From assembly GCF_000716595.1 (NCBI RefSeq), contig NZ_JNXC01000013.1, forward strand, positions 62,001 to 126,000: DNA of 64,000 bases. The letters run 5' to 3'. Numbering within the stretch: the first letter of the stretch is position 1; every line of letters begins with the position of its first letter. The notes beneath the pieces are model-generated. The model made no database searches. It was not told the origin of the DNA and worked only from the letters and a program-made list of their open reading frames with translations. This document shows, in pieces, positions 8,483-16,729 of the stretch. The DNA is from Saccharothrix sp. NRRL B-16314. Its GTDB lineage: Bacteria > Actinomycetota > Actinomycetes > Mycobacteriales > Pseudonocardiaceae. Position numbers and translations under genes: made by a program.

Positions 8483-9036
8483 CCGAGCCCGTCCGCTGCC
8501 CGTGGGGCGAGAGCACCCCCGACTACGTCGAGTACCACGACACCGAGTGGGGCGTCGAGCTGCACGGCGACACGGCCATGTTCGAGCGCATGTCGCTCGA
8601 GTCGTTCCAGTCCGGCCTGTCCTGGATCACGATCCTGCGCAAGCGGGAGAACTTCCGGACCGCGTTCGCGGGCTTCGCGCCCGAGGTGGTGGCGGAGTTC
8701 GGGTCCGACGACTTCGACCGGCTGATGGCGGACGCGGGCATCGTCCGCAACCGGGCCAAGATCAACGCGACGATCAACAACGCCCGCGTGATCGGGAAGC
8801 TCGACGTGCCGCTGGACGACCTGCTGTGGTCGTTCGCGCCCGAGCGCCACGAACGACCCGCCACGTTCGCCGACGTGCCCGCCGTGACACCGGAGTCGAA
8901 GGCGATGGCCAAGGAGCTGAAGCGCCGCGGCTTCGTGTTCCTCGGCCCCACCACCTGCTACGCGCTGATGCAGGCCACCGGCATGGTCGACGACCACATC
9001 GCGGCCTGCTTCCGCGCCGCGCCTACCGCCCGGTGA
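8479..9036 (+). CDS. tag: DNA-3-methyladenine glycosylase I
   Basis: Tag excises 3-methyladenine from DNA in base-excision repair. The 185-aa protein opens with RCPWG, then YHDTEWG and FERMSLESFQSGLSW, all hallmarks of the HhH-type Tag family. The GP-TTCYALMQATGMVDDH segment near the C-terminus is also typical, though the two cysteine/histidine Zn ligands cannot be fully verified by eye. It is the orthologue by position of tagA (Rv1210). The start overlaps the SRPBCC gene (ATGA) and the 3' end overlaps the convergent enoyl-CoA hydratase gene by 14 bp. Confidence 0.92.
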   Translation: MTEPVRCPWGESTPDYVEYHDTEWGVELHGDTAMFERMSLESFQSGLSWITILRKRENFRTAFAGFAPEVVAEFGSDDFDRLMADAGIVRNRAKINATINNARVIGKLDVPLDDLLWSFAPERHERPATFADVPAVTPESKAMAKELKRRGFVFLGPTTCYALMQATGMVDDHIAACFRAAPTAR

Positions 9037-9802
9037 AGTCGGGCTTCCGCTTGGCCACGAACGCGGCGACCGCCTCCCGGTGGTCCGCCGTGGCGCCCGC
9101 CTCGGCCTGCGTGCGGGCCTCCACCTCCAGCGCCGCCTCCAACGCGCCGGTGAACGCCATCGCCTCCTTGATCTTGGCGTAGGCGGTGGTCGGCCCGGCG
9201 GCCAGCTTGCGGGCCAGCGCCTGCGCCGTGGACAGCACCTCGCCGTCCGGCACGACCTGGCCCACCATGCCGATCCGCAACGCCTCCTCGGCGCCGACCG
9301 GCTGCGCGAGCAGCATCATCTCCATCGCCCGGCCGTGCCCGATCAGGCGCGGCAGCGTCCACGAGGCGCCCGAATCGGCCGTCAGGCCCACGTTCGCGAA
9401 CGCCATCAGGAACTTGGCGCCCGCACCGGCGACCCGCAGGTCGCTCGCGAACGCCAGCGACGCCCCCGCGCCCGCCGCCATGCCGTTCACCGCCGCGATG
9501 ACCGGCTTCGGCATCGCCACGATCGCCTTGATCAGCGGGTTGTAGTGCTTCTCCACGGTGTTCAGCGGCGCCGGGTCGCCCGCCTCCAGCAGGCCGATGT
9601 GCTCCTTCAGGTCCTGGCCTGCGCAGAACGCCTTCCCGGCGCCGGTGATGACCACCGCGCGCACCGAGTCGGCCTCGGCGGCCTCGACCGCGGCCTCCAG
9701 GAACCGCTCCTTCAGCGCCACCGTGAACGAGTTGAACGACTCGGGCCGGTTGAGCGTGAAGGTGCGAACGCCGTCAGCGTCGTCGATGAGGAGTTCGGAC
9801 AC
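9023..9802 (-). CDS. Enoyl-CoA hydratase/isomerase (PaaG-like)
   Basis: A 259-aa crotonase-fold enzyme. The oxyanion-hole segments GAGKAFCAGQDLKEH (about 59-73) and AAVNGMAAGAGASLA (about 108-122) are clear. The overall pattern (NSFT near residue 20, ADSGASWTLPRLIG) resembles PaaG-type ring-epoxide/enoyl isomerases of phenylacetate breakdown. GTG 9802 has GGAGGT at good spacing. It sits 14 bp downstream of a PaaX-family regulator in the same direction, which supports an aryl-acetate or related acyl-CoA role, but no other paa genes are in the window. Confidence 0.85.
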   Translation of the reverse strand: MSELLIDDADGVRTFTLNRPESFNSFTVALKERFLEAAVEAAEADSVRAVVITGAGKAFCAGQDLKEHIGLLEAGDPAPLNTVEKHYNPLIKAIVAMPKPVIAAVNGMAAGAGASLAFASDLRVAGAGAKFLMAFANVGLTADSGASWTLPRLIGHGRAMEMMLLAQPVGAEEALRIGMVGQVVPDGEVLSTAQALARKLAAGPTTAYAKIKEAMAFTGALEAALEVEARTQAEAGATADHREAVAAFVAKRKPDFTGR

Positions 9803-9816
9803 GTGGGGACCTCCGG

Positions 9817-10596
9817 TCAGTGCTGGGTGAGGCTGTCGTCGACGAACTTGGCCACCGCGGGCGCCAGGCGGTTGGTGTGCCGGTCGAAGCACGCCGCCGC
9901 GTCGGTGCCCGGCCAGTCGGCGGGCAGCAGCTCGCGCGGCAGGCCGGGATCGCGGAACAGGAACTTGCGCCAGGCGTGCAGGAACCGCTGCGACGCCGCG
10001 AACGCCTCCGCCGGCGACGTACCGTCCACAGCGGACACGACCGGCTCCCACTCGGCCACGAACCGGGCGTAGTCCCGACCCAGCGTCGCCAGGTCCCACG
10101 CGCGTCCGGCCAGCTCCGCCGGGTCGCCCTCGTGCTCGCCGTGGAACGTGCTCGCCCGCACGCCCTCGCCGGCCAGCTCGTCCGCCAGCTCGGGCGACGG
10201 GCGCGGCGCGATCCACGTCACGGGGCCGAGCGCGCCGTAGCCGAGCAGTTGCAGCGAGGAAGCGAGCCGGTCCCGCGCCTCACGGGCGGGCAGCTCCTCC
10301 AGCACCACCACGTGCCACCGACCGTCCCAGGTGGACGGCCGGGTGCGGTAGATGCGGGCCGCGGCCTCGTCCAGCCGCCGTTCCGCGCGAGGTGTCATCG
10401 CGTAGCCGGGGCCGTCCGGCAGGCGGACGGGTTCGAGCCAGCCCTGCCGGACCGTGCGCGACACGGCGGTGCGCACGGCGGGCGCGGCGAAGTCCAGCGG
10501 CTCCAGCAACCGGACGAGCGCGGCGATCGTCGCGGCACCACCCCGCTCGCGGAGGTGGCCGCCGTAGACGTCGAAGAGCGCGGAACGGGCTCGCAC
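9817..10596 (-). CDS. PaaX-family transcriptional regulator
   Basis: A 259-aa protein with an N-terminal winged helix (residues about 1-70, ARSALFDVYGGHLRERGG) and a C-terminal PaaX-type domain (DDSLTQH end; LPADWPG motif near 225). PaaX represses phenylacetate catabolic genes and is released by phenylacetyl-CoA. It is cotranscribed with the PaaG-like gene. The start at GTG 10596 lies 8 nt after a CAGACT element and has no clear ribosome site, so transcription may be leaderless. Confidence 0.82.
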   Translation of the reverse strand: MRARSALFDVYGGHLRERGGAATIAALVRLLEPLDFAAPAVRTAVSRTVRQGWLEPVRLPDGPGYAMTPRAERRLDEAAARIYRTRPSTWDGRWHVVVLEELPAREARDRLASSLQLLGYGALGPVTWIAPRPSPELADELAGEGVRASTFHGEHEGDPAELAGRAWDLATLGRDYARFVAEWEPVVSAVDGTSPAEAFAASQRFLHAWRKFLFRDPGLPRELLPADWPGTDAAACFDRHTNRLAPAVAKFVDDSLTQH

Positions 10597-10858
10597 GAGA
10601 GTCGAGTCTGTCAGGGCGACCCCGCGACACGCCACAGAGCCGTGAAGGGTCACGACCGGGTGACGATCGGCAGTGGGTCCGAAAGTCGTTGGCGCACGGT
10701 GATCCTGGTGGTCGTCGGTGGCTTCGTGAAGATCGCCAACTGCCCCTCGACGGGCCGGAAAGATCGGTTCGGTTTCGCTGCCGAGTCCGCATAGGGGAGA
10801 ATGGGTCCCGTATCCGGCCCTGGTCGGACGGGGAAGATGTTGACGGAGGGAGCACGCG

Positions 10859-11026
10859 ATGGCGGCCATGAAGCCCCGGACCGGCGACGGTCCCCTCGAG
10901 GTGACCAAGGAGGGGCGTGGCATCGTGATGCGCGTTCCGCTCGAGGGTGGTGGGCGCCTCGTCGTCGAGATGTCGGCGGATGAGGCCAACGCCCTGGGCG
11001 ATGCCCTCAAGGCAGCCGCCGGCTGA
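10859..11026 (+). CDS. DUF3117 small protein (Rv1211-like)
   Basis: A 55-aa protein with the DUF3117 signature: MKPRTGDGPLEVTKEGRG followed by MRVPLEGGGRLVVE. The family is highly conserved across actinobacteria, but its function is unknown. GGAGGG (10845-10850) is placed correctly before ATG 10859. It is monocistronic: 262 bp of noncoding sequence precede it, and a hairpin terminator follows 26 bp after the stop. Confidence 0.9.
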   Translation: MAAMKPRTGDGPLEVTKEGRGIVMRVPLEGGGRLVVEMSADEANALGDALKAAAG

Positions 11027-11051
11027 CCAGCCGGACCGAGAAAGCGTCGAG

Positions 11052-11079
11052 GCCCCGGTTTCCACTGCGGAACCGGGGC
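11052..11079 (+). terminator. Hairpin terminator after the DUF3117 gene
   Basis: GCCCCGGTTTCC and GGAACCGGGGC pair over 11 bp with one bulged T and a 5-nt loop. No U-tract follows, which is usual for actinobacteria. Confidence 0.6.
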
Positions 11080-11118
11080 ATCGCTACGTCGCGACGCGCC
11101 CGGTCGCCCGGTGCCGGT

Positions 11119-11190
11119 GCTTAACCGGGCTAAACACCTGTTTATCGGCCTTTTTCCGGCTTTTTTTGATCTCTTTTAGCCCTTGTTCCA
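11119..11190. promoter_or_regulatory. AT-rich structured leader before leucyl aminopeptidase
   Basis: This ~70-bp stretch is strikingly T-rich for this genome (runs of T5, T7 and T4). It contains a perfect palindrome TAAACA-CC-TGTTTA (11131-11144), and an enclosing inverted repeat GGGCTAAA (11127-11134) / TTTAGCCC (11175-11182). The palindrome looks like an operator; the enclosing pair could fold in the mRNA leader just ahead of GGAGGT and GTG 11208. Confidence 0.45.
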
Positions 11191-11207
11191 CCCTTCGGAG
11201 GTCTTCC

Positions 11208-12668
11208 GTGCGAGCACCCCTGCCCACCCCGCTGGTCACCGTCGAGGTGGCCGACACCCTCCGGCGAGGTGTGCCCGCGGTGCTCGTCGCGTTCGCCGGT
11301 GACCCGGTCCGGCTCGGGCCGGGTGCGGCGGACCTGGACGTGGACCTGGACGAGGTGAGCGGCAAGGCGGGGGCGACGTCCAGGCAGGGGTCGGCGTGGG
11401 TGGTCGGCGTGGGCGACGGCGCGCCGGGTGACTGGCGCAAGGCCGGCGCGTCGCTGGTGCGGGCGCTGAACGCGGACGCGGAGCGGACCGGTGGGACGAC
11501 GTTCGACGTGCGGCTGCCGGAGGACGTGACCGCGGTGGCGGTGGCGGCGTTCACGCTGGGTGCGGCGGTGGGCGGGTACCGGTTCAAGGTGACCGGGGAG
11601 GAACCGCCCAAGCGGGTGAAGTCGTTGCGCTTGGTGGCCGCGGCTCCGGCGTTCGCGGACGTCGTGCGGAAGGCGAACACGCTCGCGGCGGCGACGTCGT
11701 TCAGCCGTGACCTGGCGAACATGCCGTCAAACGTGAAGGACCCGTCGTGGCTGGCCGCGGCGGCGGTGAAGGCCGGGCGCGCGGTGCCGGGGCTCCAGGT
11801 CGACGTCCGGGACGAGAAGTGGCTGGCCGAGCAGCGGTTCGGCGGTGTGCTGGCAGTCGGCGGCGGTTCCGCCCGGCCGCCCAGGTTCATCGAGCTGACG
11901 TGGCCCGGTACGGGCGTCGGGCAGCCGCACCTGGTGCTGGTCGGCAAGGGGATCACGTTCGACACCGGCGGTATCTCGATCAAGCCGGCCGACGGCATGC
12001 ACCTGATGCGCACGGACATGTCCGGCGGCGCGGCGGTGATCGCGGCCCTGGTCGGTATCGCCAAGCAGGGCCTGCCCGTTCGGGTGACAGGCCTCGTGCC
12101 CGCCGCCGAGAACCACGTGTCCGGCACGGCGTACCGGCCGGGTGACGTGATCACCCAATACGGTGGGATCACCACCGAGGTGACGAACACGGACGCCGAG
12201 GGCCGGCTGGTCCTCGCGGACGCCCTCGCCTATGCCGTGCGCAACCTGGAGCCGGACGTCCTGGTGGACGTCGCCACGCTGACCGGTGCCATGAAGGTGA
12301 CGCTGGGCCTGCGGACCGGTGGCCTGTTCGCGACGGACGACGACCTGGCGACCCGCGTGGCCGAGGCCGGTGCGGAAGTCGGTGAGCGGTGGTGGCGGAT
12401 GCCGCTGTTGGAGGACTTGGCGGAGGACGTGCGGAGCGACATCGCGGACATCCGGCAGTGCCCGCCGGGGCCGGGCGGCATCACGGCCGCGCTGTTCTTG
12501 CGCGAGTTCACGGGGAACGTTCCGTGGGCACACTTGGACATCGCCGGGCCGGCGAGGGCGGACAAGGTGTACGACGAGGTGGTGGCCGGCGCCACCGGCT
12601 TCGCCGCCCGGACGTTGATCGAACTGGCGGAGACGTACGCGGGGGCTCCGGCGAACACGATTGGGTGA
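11208..12668 (+). CDS. pepA: Leucyl aminopeptidase (M17)
   Basis: A 486-aa cytosolic aminopeptidase that removes N-terminal residues using two metal ions. The C-terminal catalytic half has the M17 hallmarks: VGKGITFDTGGISIKP (Lys and Asp ligands), MRTDMSGGAAV, and NTDAEGRLVLADAL (the family signature with Asp/Glu ligands and the catalytic Arg). The N-terminal third is the variable domain. GTG 11208 has GGAGGT 7 nt upstream. It appears to be transcribed alone, from an unusual AT-rich leader. Confidence 0.93.
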   Translation: MRAPLPTPLVTVEVADTLRRGVPAVLVAFAGDPVRLGPGAADLDVDLDEVSGKAGATSRQGSAWVVGVGDGAPGDWRKAGASLVRALNADAERTGGTTFDVRLPEDVTAVAVAAFTLGAAVGGYRFKVTGEEPPKRVKSLRLVAAAPAFADVVRKANTLAAATSFSRDLANMPSNVKDPSWLAAAAVKAGRAVPGLQVDVRDEKWLAEQRFGGVLAVGGGSARPPRFIELTWPGTGVGQPHLVLVGKGITFDTGGISIKPADGMHLMRTDMSGGAAVIAALVGIAKQGLPVRVTGLVPAAENHVSGTAYRPGDVITQYGGITTEVTNTDAEGRLVLADALAYAVRNLEPDVLVDVATLTGAMKVTLGLRTGGLFATDDDLATRVAEAGAEVGERWWRMPLLEDLAEDVRSDIADIRQCPPGPGGITAALFLREFTGNVPWAHLDIAGPARADKVYDEVVAGATGFAARTLIELAETYAGAPANTIG

Positions 12669-13142
12669 TCATGGCCCGAAAATGTACGGAAACACCGTTA
12701 CCGCCCCTCGGTTGATCGAGGAACCGCAACCCGCCAAACCACCCCCCGACCGCCCAGCCACCCCGACCACCCGGTCACTCCGACCCCGCGACAGCCAAAC
12801 CACCCCCGACCGCCGGCCGCGCCGACCTCCGGCCACGGGTGGCCGCCGGCCACCCGTGGCCGCCACGCCCGCGACCGCAGACCGCACCCGCCGGCCATCG
12901 CGACCCGCCGCACCGCTCGTGATCGCTGGCCACGTCGTGACTGCCAGCCGCCACCCGTCCGGCCCGCAGCCTTTCGGGCGCAGCCGGCCGCGCGCTGGTC
13001 GCGTGCGGGGACGGCAGGTGTCGGTCCGCGCATCGACGTACGTGCGGCGGGGTGGGCGGCCTGGTTGCGGGCCGGGCTTTGGTCGGGAGGTGGCGGCGTT
13101 GGCAGGGCGCTGTGGTGGGTGGGTTGTGGGTGGGGTGGGTGG
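12669..13142. other. 474-bp gene-free gap after pepA
   Basis: No credible gene was found; open frames here are low-complexity Pro/Arg/Gly readings. The gap holds a Pro-codon-like C-rich tract (12720-12830), a 15-bp-stem hairpin (12830-12862), and a G-track cluster (13117-13139) next to the 3' end of the LysR gene. Confidence 0.6.
12830..12862. terminator. Very strong hairpin downstream of pepA
   Basis: Perfect 15-bp stem (12830-12844 with 12848-12862) closing a 3-nt GCC loop; the core arm is GGCCACGGGTGGCC. It lies 160 bp past the pepA stop and before the convergent LysR gene, so a terminator for readthrough from either side is the simplest role. Confidence 0.5.
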
Positions 13143-14024
13143 TCAGGCGCGTAGCGCGTGGTCGCGGAAGGCTTGGACGGCTGGAGGGAGGGGTGTGTCG
13201 GCCTGCCAGACGAGGGCGATTTCGCGGGCTGCGCGGGGGTTCAGGGGGATTTCGGGGAGGCCGGACGGGGAATCGGCGTGCGGGAGTAGTGCGACGCCCA
13301 GGCCCGCCGCGACCAGGCCGCGGACGGTTTCGGTTTCTTGGCCTTCGAAGGCCAGGGTGGGGGTGAAGCCGGCTTGGGCGCACAGGTCGTCGGTGATCTG
13401 CCGCAGGCCGTAGCCCGGTTCCAGGCCGACGAATTCCTCGCCCGCCAGCTCGGCCACCCGCACCGACGCGCGCCCCGCCAGGCGGTGGCCCGGTGGGACC
13501 ACCAACACCAGCTCCTCCTCGCGCACCACGGCGTGGTCGAACGTGCCGTCGGCGAACGTGGCGCCTGCGGGCGGCGGCGAGACCAGGGCCAGGTCCACCA
13601 CGCCGTCCACCAGGTGGTTGAGGATGTCCTGGCGCGAGTTCTGCACCAGGCGGAATCGCACTGAGGGGTGGGACTCGCGGAAGCCGCTCACCAGGGCCGG
13701 GACGACCGACCTGCCCAGGAGGTGCAGGAAGCCCAGTGCCACCTGGCCGCGTTCCGGCGACACCTCCTCGGCTGCGGCCCGGTGGCCGGCTTCCAGGGTG
13801 GCCAGTGCGCGGTCCGCTGCCTCGCACAGGATCCGACCCGCCCTGGTCAGGCGAACCCGCCGACCGGATCGCACCACCACCGGAGCCCCGAGTGACGTTC
13901 CCAGCGCGGCCAGCCACCGGCTGACGGTGGGCTGCGGCACCCCGACGGCCTCGGCGGCGTGCGTCACGTGCTCGTCCGCCGCCAACGCCCGCAGCACGGC
14001 CAACCTGGGCACCAATTCATCCAT
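13143..14024 (-). CDS. LysR-family transcriptional regulator
   Basis: A 293-aa LysR-type regulator. The N-terminal winged HTH (about 1-60; THAAEAVGVPQPTVSRWLAAL) is followed by a linker helix and a two-lobe effector domain from about residue 85. It is divergent from an MFS transporter, with 56 bp between starts, so it likely controls that exporter. ATG 14024 is used; GTG 14027 also fits, because GACTAT lies 7 nt before it. The effector is unknown. Confidence 0.9.
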   Translation of the reverse strand: MDELVPRLAVLRALAADEHVTHAAEAVGVPQPTVSRWLAALGTSLGAPVVVRSGRRVRLTRAGRILCEAADRALATLEAGHRAAAEEVSPERGQVALGFLHLLGRSVVPALVSGFRESHPSVRFRLVQNSRQDILNHLVDGVVDLALVSPPPAGATFADGTFDHAVVREEELVLVVPPGHRLAGRASVRVAELAGEEFVGLEPGYGLRQITDDLCAQAGFTPTLAFEGQETETVRGLVAAGLGVALLPHADSPSGLPEIPLNPRAAREIALVWQADTPLPPAVQAFRDHALRA

Positions 14025-14032
14025 CACGGCAT

Positions 14033-14073
14033 CAATAGTCGCAAACCACCGTATTGGACGCATGGATTAGCGT
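14033..14073. promoter_or_regulatory. LysR/MFS divergent promoter with LTTR-type site
   Basis: CAATA (14033-14037) and TATTG (14052-14056) form an interrupted palindrome typical of LysR operators. TAGCGT (14068-14073) is exactly 7 nt before GTG 14081 of the transporter gene and is its likely -10, which makes that transcript leaderless. Confidence 0.5.
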
Positions 14074-14080
14074 CGTAGAC

Positions 14081-15394
14081 GTGCCCAGCCGCCGAATGCC
14101 CAGCCGCCTCACCACGTCCGTCGCGGCGACCGGCCTGGCCACGTTCGCCCTGCTCTACGCACCGCAGTCGGTCCTGCCCGACATCGCGAACGACTTCAGC
14201 CTCACCCCGGCGGAAGCCTCGTTGACCGTCAGCGCCGCCACCGGCGCCCTCGCCCTCGCCGTCATCCCGATGGCCGCGCTCGCCGACCGCGTCGGCCGAC
14301 GCCGGGTGATCGTCTGGTCGGTCCTCACCGCCGCCGCCCTCGGCCTGCTCCTGCCGCTCACCCCCACCTACGAAACCCTCCTCGCCGCCCGAGCCCTGCA
14401 AGGCATCGCCACGGCGGGCATCCCGGCCACGGCCATGGCATTCCTCGCCCAGGAGGCGAACCGAACGCAGGTCGGCGCGGCCATCGGCGCGTTGGTCGCG
14501 GGCAACAGCGCGGGCGGCATGCTCGGGCGGCTCATCACCGGCCTCACCACCGACGGCACGTCGTGGCGCACCGCCCTGGCCATCGCCGGTGCGTTCGGCG
14601 CCGCCTGCGCGATCACCGCCGCCCTCCTCCTCCCGAAGGGCCGCGACACCGAACGTCGGCCGAGCGCGCTCAAGGGCGCCCTCACCGACCGGGTCCTGCT
14701 CTGCCAGTACGTGATCGCGATCCTCGCGGTGGCGGCGTTCATCTCCGTCTTCAACGTCATCGGCTTCCGCCTCACCACCGACCTGGGCCTGTCCACCGGC
14801 ATCGCCGCGCTGGCCTACCTCGCGTACGCGGCGGGTGGCACGTCGGCCACGGCGGGCCGCCTGGCCGACCGGCACGGGCGTGCCCGCATCACGCTCGCAG
14901 GCCTGGCCGTCGCCGCCACGGGCGCCGCGATCACCCTCCCCGACAACCTGGCCGCCATCGCCGTCGGGCTCACCCTGTTCACCGGCGGCTTCTTCGCCGC
15001 GCACGCGGTGGCGAGCGGCTGGGTCGGGGCGCGGGCGCCGGAGCACGTGCGGGGACAGGCGTCGGGCGTCTACCTGTTCGCGTTCTACGTCGGCAGCAGC
15101 ACCGGCGGCACGGCGGGCAGCGCCGCGTACCAGGCGCACGGCTGGCCCGGCCTGATCGTCCTGGTCACGGCGTGGCTGGCGCTGGCGGCAGCGGCGGCCG
15201 TCACCGCGCACCGGGTCCAGCAGGCGGAGGGCGCTCAGAAGTCGAGGGGCACCTCCACGCCGGTGCCACCGGTGACCGCGACCGTGCCGAGCTGCGGCAA
15301 CGTCACCGTCCCGGCCGTCACCGAGAACGTCACCGACCGCACGCCCTCCGGCACCTCGTACACCCCGGCTACCGGGAACGTCTCACCGCTGTAG
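14081..15394 (+). CDS. MFS transporter
   Basis: A ~437-aa major facilitator permease with about 12 hydrophobic segments over residues 10-380. The loop 2-3 signature ALADRVGRRRVIVW is present and the second half has a related motif, GRLADRHGRARI. It is probably a drug or metabolite exporter controlled by the divergent LysR gene. The last ~50 residues (after AHRVQQAEG) are polar, Thr/Pro/Val-rich and unlike MFS sequence; they are antisense to the next gene, so the ancestral stop may have been lost. Confidence 0.87.
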   Translation: MPSRRMPSRLTTSVAATGLATFALLYAPQSVLPDIANDFSLTPAEASLTVSAATGALALAVIPMAALADRVGRRRVIVWSVLTAAALGLLLPLTPTYETLLAARALQGIATAGIPATAMAFLAQEANRTQVGAAIGALVAGNSAGGMLGRLITGLTTDGTSWRTALAIAGAFGAACAITAALLLPKGRDTERRPSALKGALTDRVLLCQYVIAILAVAAFISVFNVIGFRLTTDLGLSTGIAALAYLAYAAGGTSATAGRLADRHGRARITLAGLAVAATGAAITLPDNLAAIAVGLTLFTGGFFAAHAVASGWVGARAPEHVRGQASGVYLFAFYVGSSTGGTAGSAAYQAHGWPGLIVLVTAWLALAAAAAVTAHRVQQAEGAQKSRGTSTPVPPVTATVPSCGNVTVPAVTENVTDRTPSGTSYTPATGNVSPL

Positions 15395-16593
15395 CGGGCA
15401 CCGACCTGCCGCGCCGTCGTCCCGTCGGGCAGCACCACGGTCAGCAGCCCGGCCGTCTGCCACGACCCGAGGACGCTCGGCACCTCGTGCGACTTGAAGC
15501 GCAGCTCCAGCAGCGCCATCCCGGGTTCGGCCGTGGCCAGTTCGTACTGCCCGCTGGACCACACCGGCCGCTGCCGACCCAACCGGGCCCGGACCACCTC
15601 GACCGACCCGGACTGCTCGGGCGAACCCACGGACACGGGCACCGACGCGGACATCGCCTCCGGCCCGGGTGCGCGCCGCAGCACGGCGGGCGCATCACCG
15701 ATCACCTGCCCGGACGGCACCGCGATCCGCTGTTCCAGCGACTTCGCCCCCACGGTGTCGAGCACCAGCGCTTCCTGCCCGCCCGCGACCGGCACCGTGT
15801 AGACGATCAGCACGGTCCCGTCGTCCGGCAGCCGGTCCGCCGGTAACGGGTGCCGCCGCCCCGGCACGTCCAGCGAGGGCTCCGGCGGCTGGGGCAGCCA
15901 GCGGTGCCACGGCGTCTGCTGGAACGCCGAGTCGACCTCGCCGTGCCGCATCACGCGCAGCCGCATCACCCGCAGCGCCACACCGTGCTCGGCCCGCAGA
16001 TCGCCTTCCGGCGTCGGCCACACCTCGGGCGACGAGTACCCCGTCACCTGGAGTTCGAGCTGGTCGTCCCGCACCATCGCGGACGCCGGGTCGAGCGCCT
16101 GCCCCTCGTCCGGCAGCACGGCCAGGAAGTCGGGCCCGGCATTGCCGACGCCCTGGTCCGCCGTCGTCTCGCGCCCGTCGGTGCGCACCAGCTTCCCCAC
16201 CGGCGTGCTCCGCGAGCCCTGCGAAGGTACCTGCGGCGGCTGCACTTCCAGCCGGATGCCGGCCCCGGTCCGCTCGACCTCCTTCAACGGCACGGGCACC
16301 CAGTCCGTGGCGGCGGCCGTGCCCGGCACCTGCACGGGGCCGCACCACAACCGGGTGTCGACCTCGAACGCCGGTCCTGTCCGGGCGAACCAGCAGCTCA
16401 CCGAGTCCGTGCCGGTGCGGGCGACGTACCCGAACGACAACGTGTAGCTCAGCTCGGCCTCGGCCCGCGCCTGCAAGCCGGGCGCGTCCAACACCGCGCT
16501 TCCGTCCATGGTCAACCCGACCTGCTCAGCGCTGAACGCGGGCGTGGCGCACCCACCGGCCACCAACACGAGCAGGAGCACCAGCCACCGCAT
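15235..16593 (-). CDS. Putative exported protein or lipoprotein, unknown function
   Basis: A 452-aa protein that I do not recognise. It starts with an exported-protein N-terminus: charged, a hydrophobic core (WLVLLLVLVAGG), then Cys16 in a weak lipobox (AGGC). The rest is beta-rich with many Val/Thr/Gly strands and repeated GxxVxVP-type turns, which suggests beta-sandwich domains. It is transcribed alone. The last 160 bp are antisense to the MFS gene. A hairpin right before the start may hide its ribosome site. Confidence 0.65.
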   Translation of the reverse strand: MRWLVLLLVLVAGGCATPAFSAEQVGLTMDGSAVLDAPGLQARAEAELSYTLSFGYVARTGTDSVSCWFARTGPAFEVDTRLWCGPVQVPGTAAATDWVPVPLKEVERTGAGIRLEVQPPQVPSQGSRSTPVGKLVRTDGRETTADQGVGNAGPDFLAVLPDEGQALDPASAMVRDDQLELQVTGYSSPEVWPTPEGDLRAEHGVALRVMRLRVMRHGEVDSAFQQTPWHRWLPQPPEPSLDVPGRRHPLPADRLPDDGTVLIVYTVPVAGGQEALVLDTVGAKSLEQRIAVPSGQVIGDAPAVLRRAPGPEAMSASVPVSVGSPEQSGSVEVVRARLGRQRPVWSSGQYELATAEPGMALLELRFKSHEVPSVLGSWQTAGLLTVVLPDGTTARQVGARYSGETFPVAGVYEVPEGVRSVTFSVTAGTVTLPQLGTVAVTGGTGVEVPLDF

Positions 16594-16601
16594 GAAGCCC
16601 C

Positions 16602-16621
16602 CCAGTAGTTGCTCTTACTGG
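16602..16621 (-). promoter_or_regulatory. Hairpin abutting the ribosome site of the exported-protein gene
   Basis: CCAGTA and TACTGG pair around an 8-nt loop, 8 nt upstream of ATG 16593. The G-rich ribosome site (GGGGGG) is directly attached to the 3' arm on the minus strand. It could be an operator or a translation-blocking stem. Confidence 0.4.
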
Positions 16622-16729
16622 TTACATGCGATGGCCGACCCGTGGGGTTGTCACCGGTGAGTGTGACGGGTATCACAGTTGATGGGAGTCGCGGACGGGA
16701 GTTGCCCGGGCCGGGTCACCAGCGCCGGG

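Noticed and set aside
8008..8997. Antisense frame opposite the SRPBCC and tag genes
   Set aside because: Compositional shadow; the plus-strand genes have clear family motifs.
12661..13413. Plus-strand 250-aa Pro/Arg-rich frame after pepA
   Set aside because: No start context, low complexity, and it runs antisense into the LysR gene.
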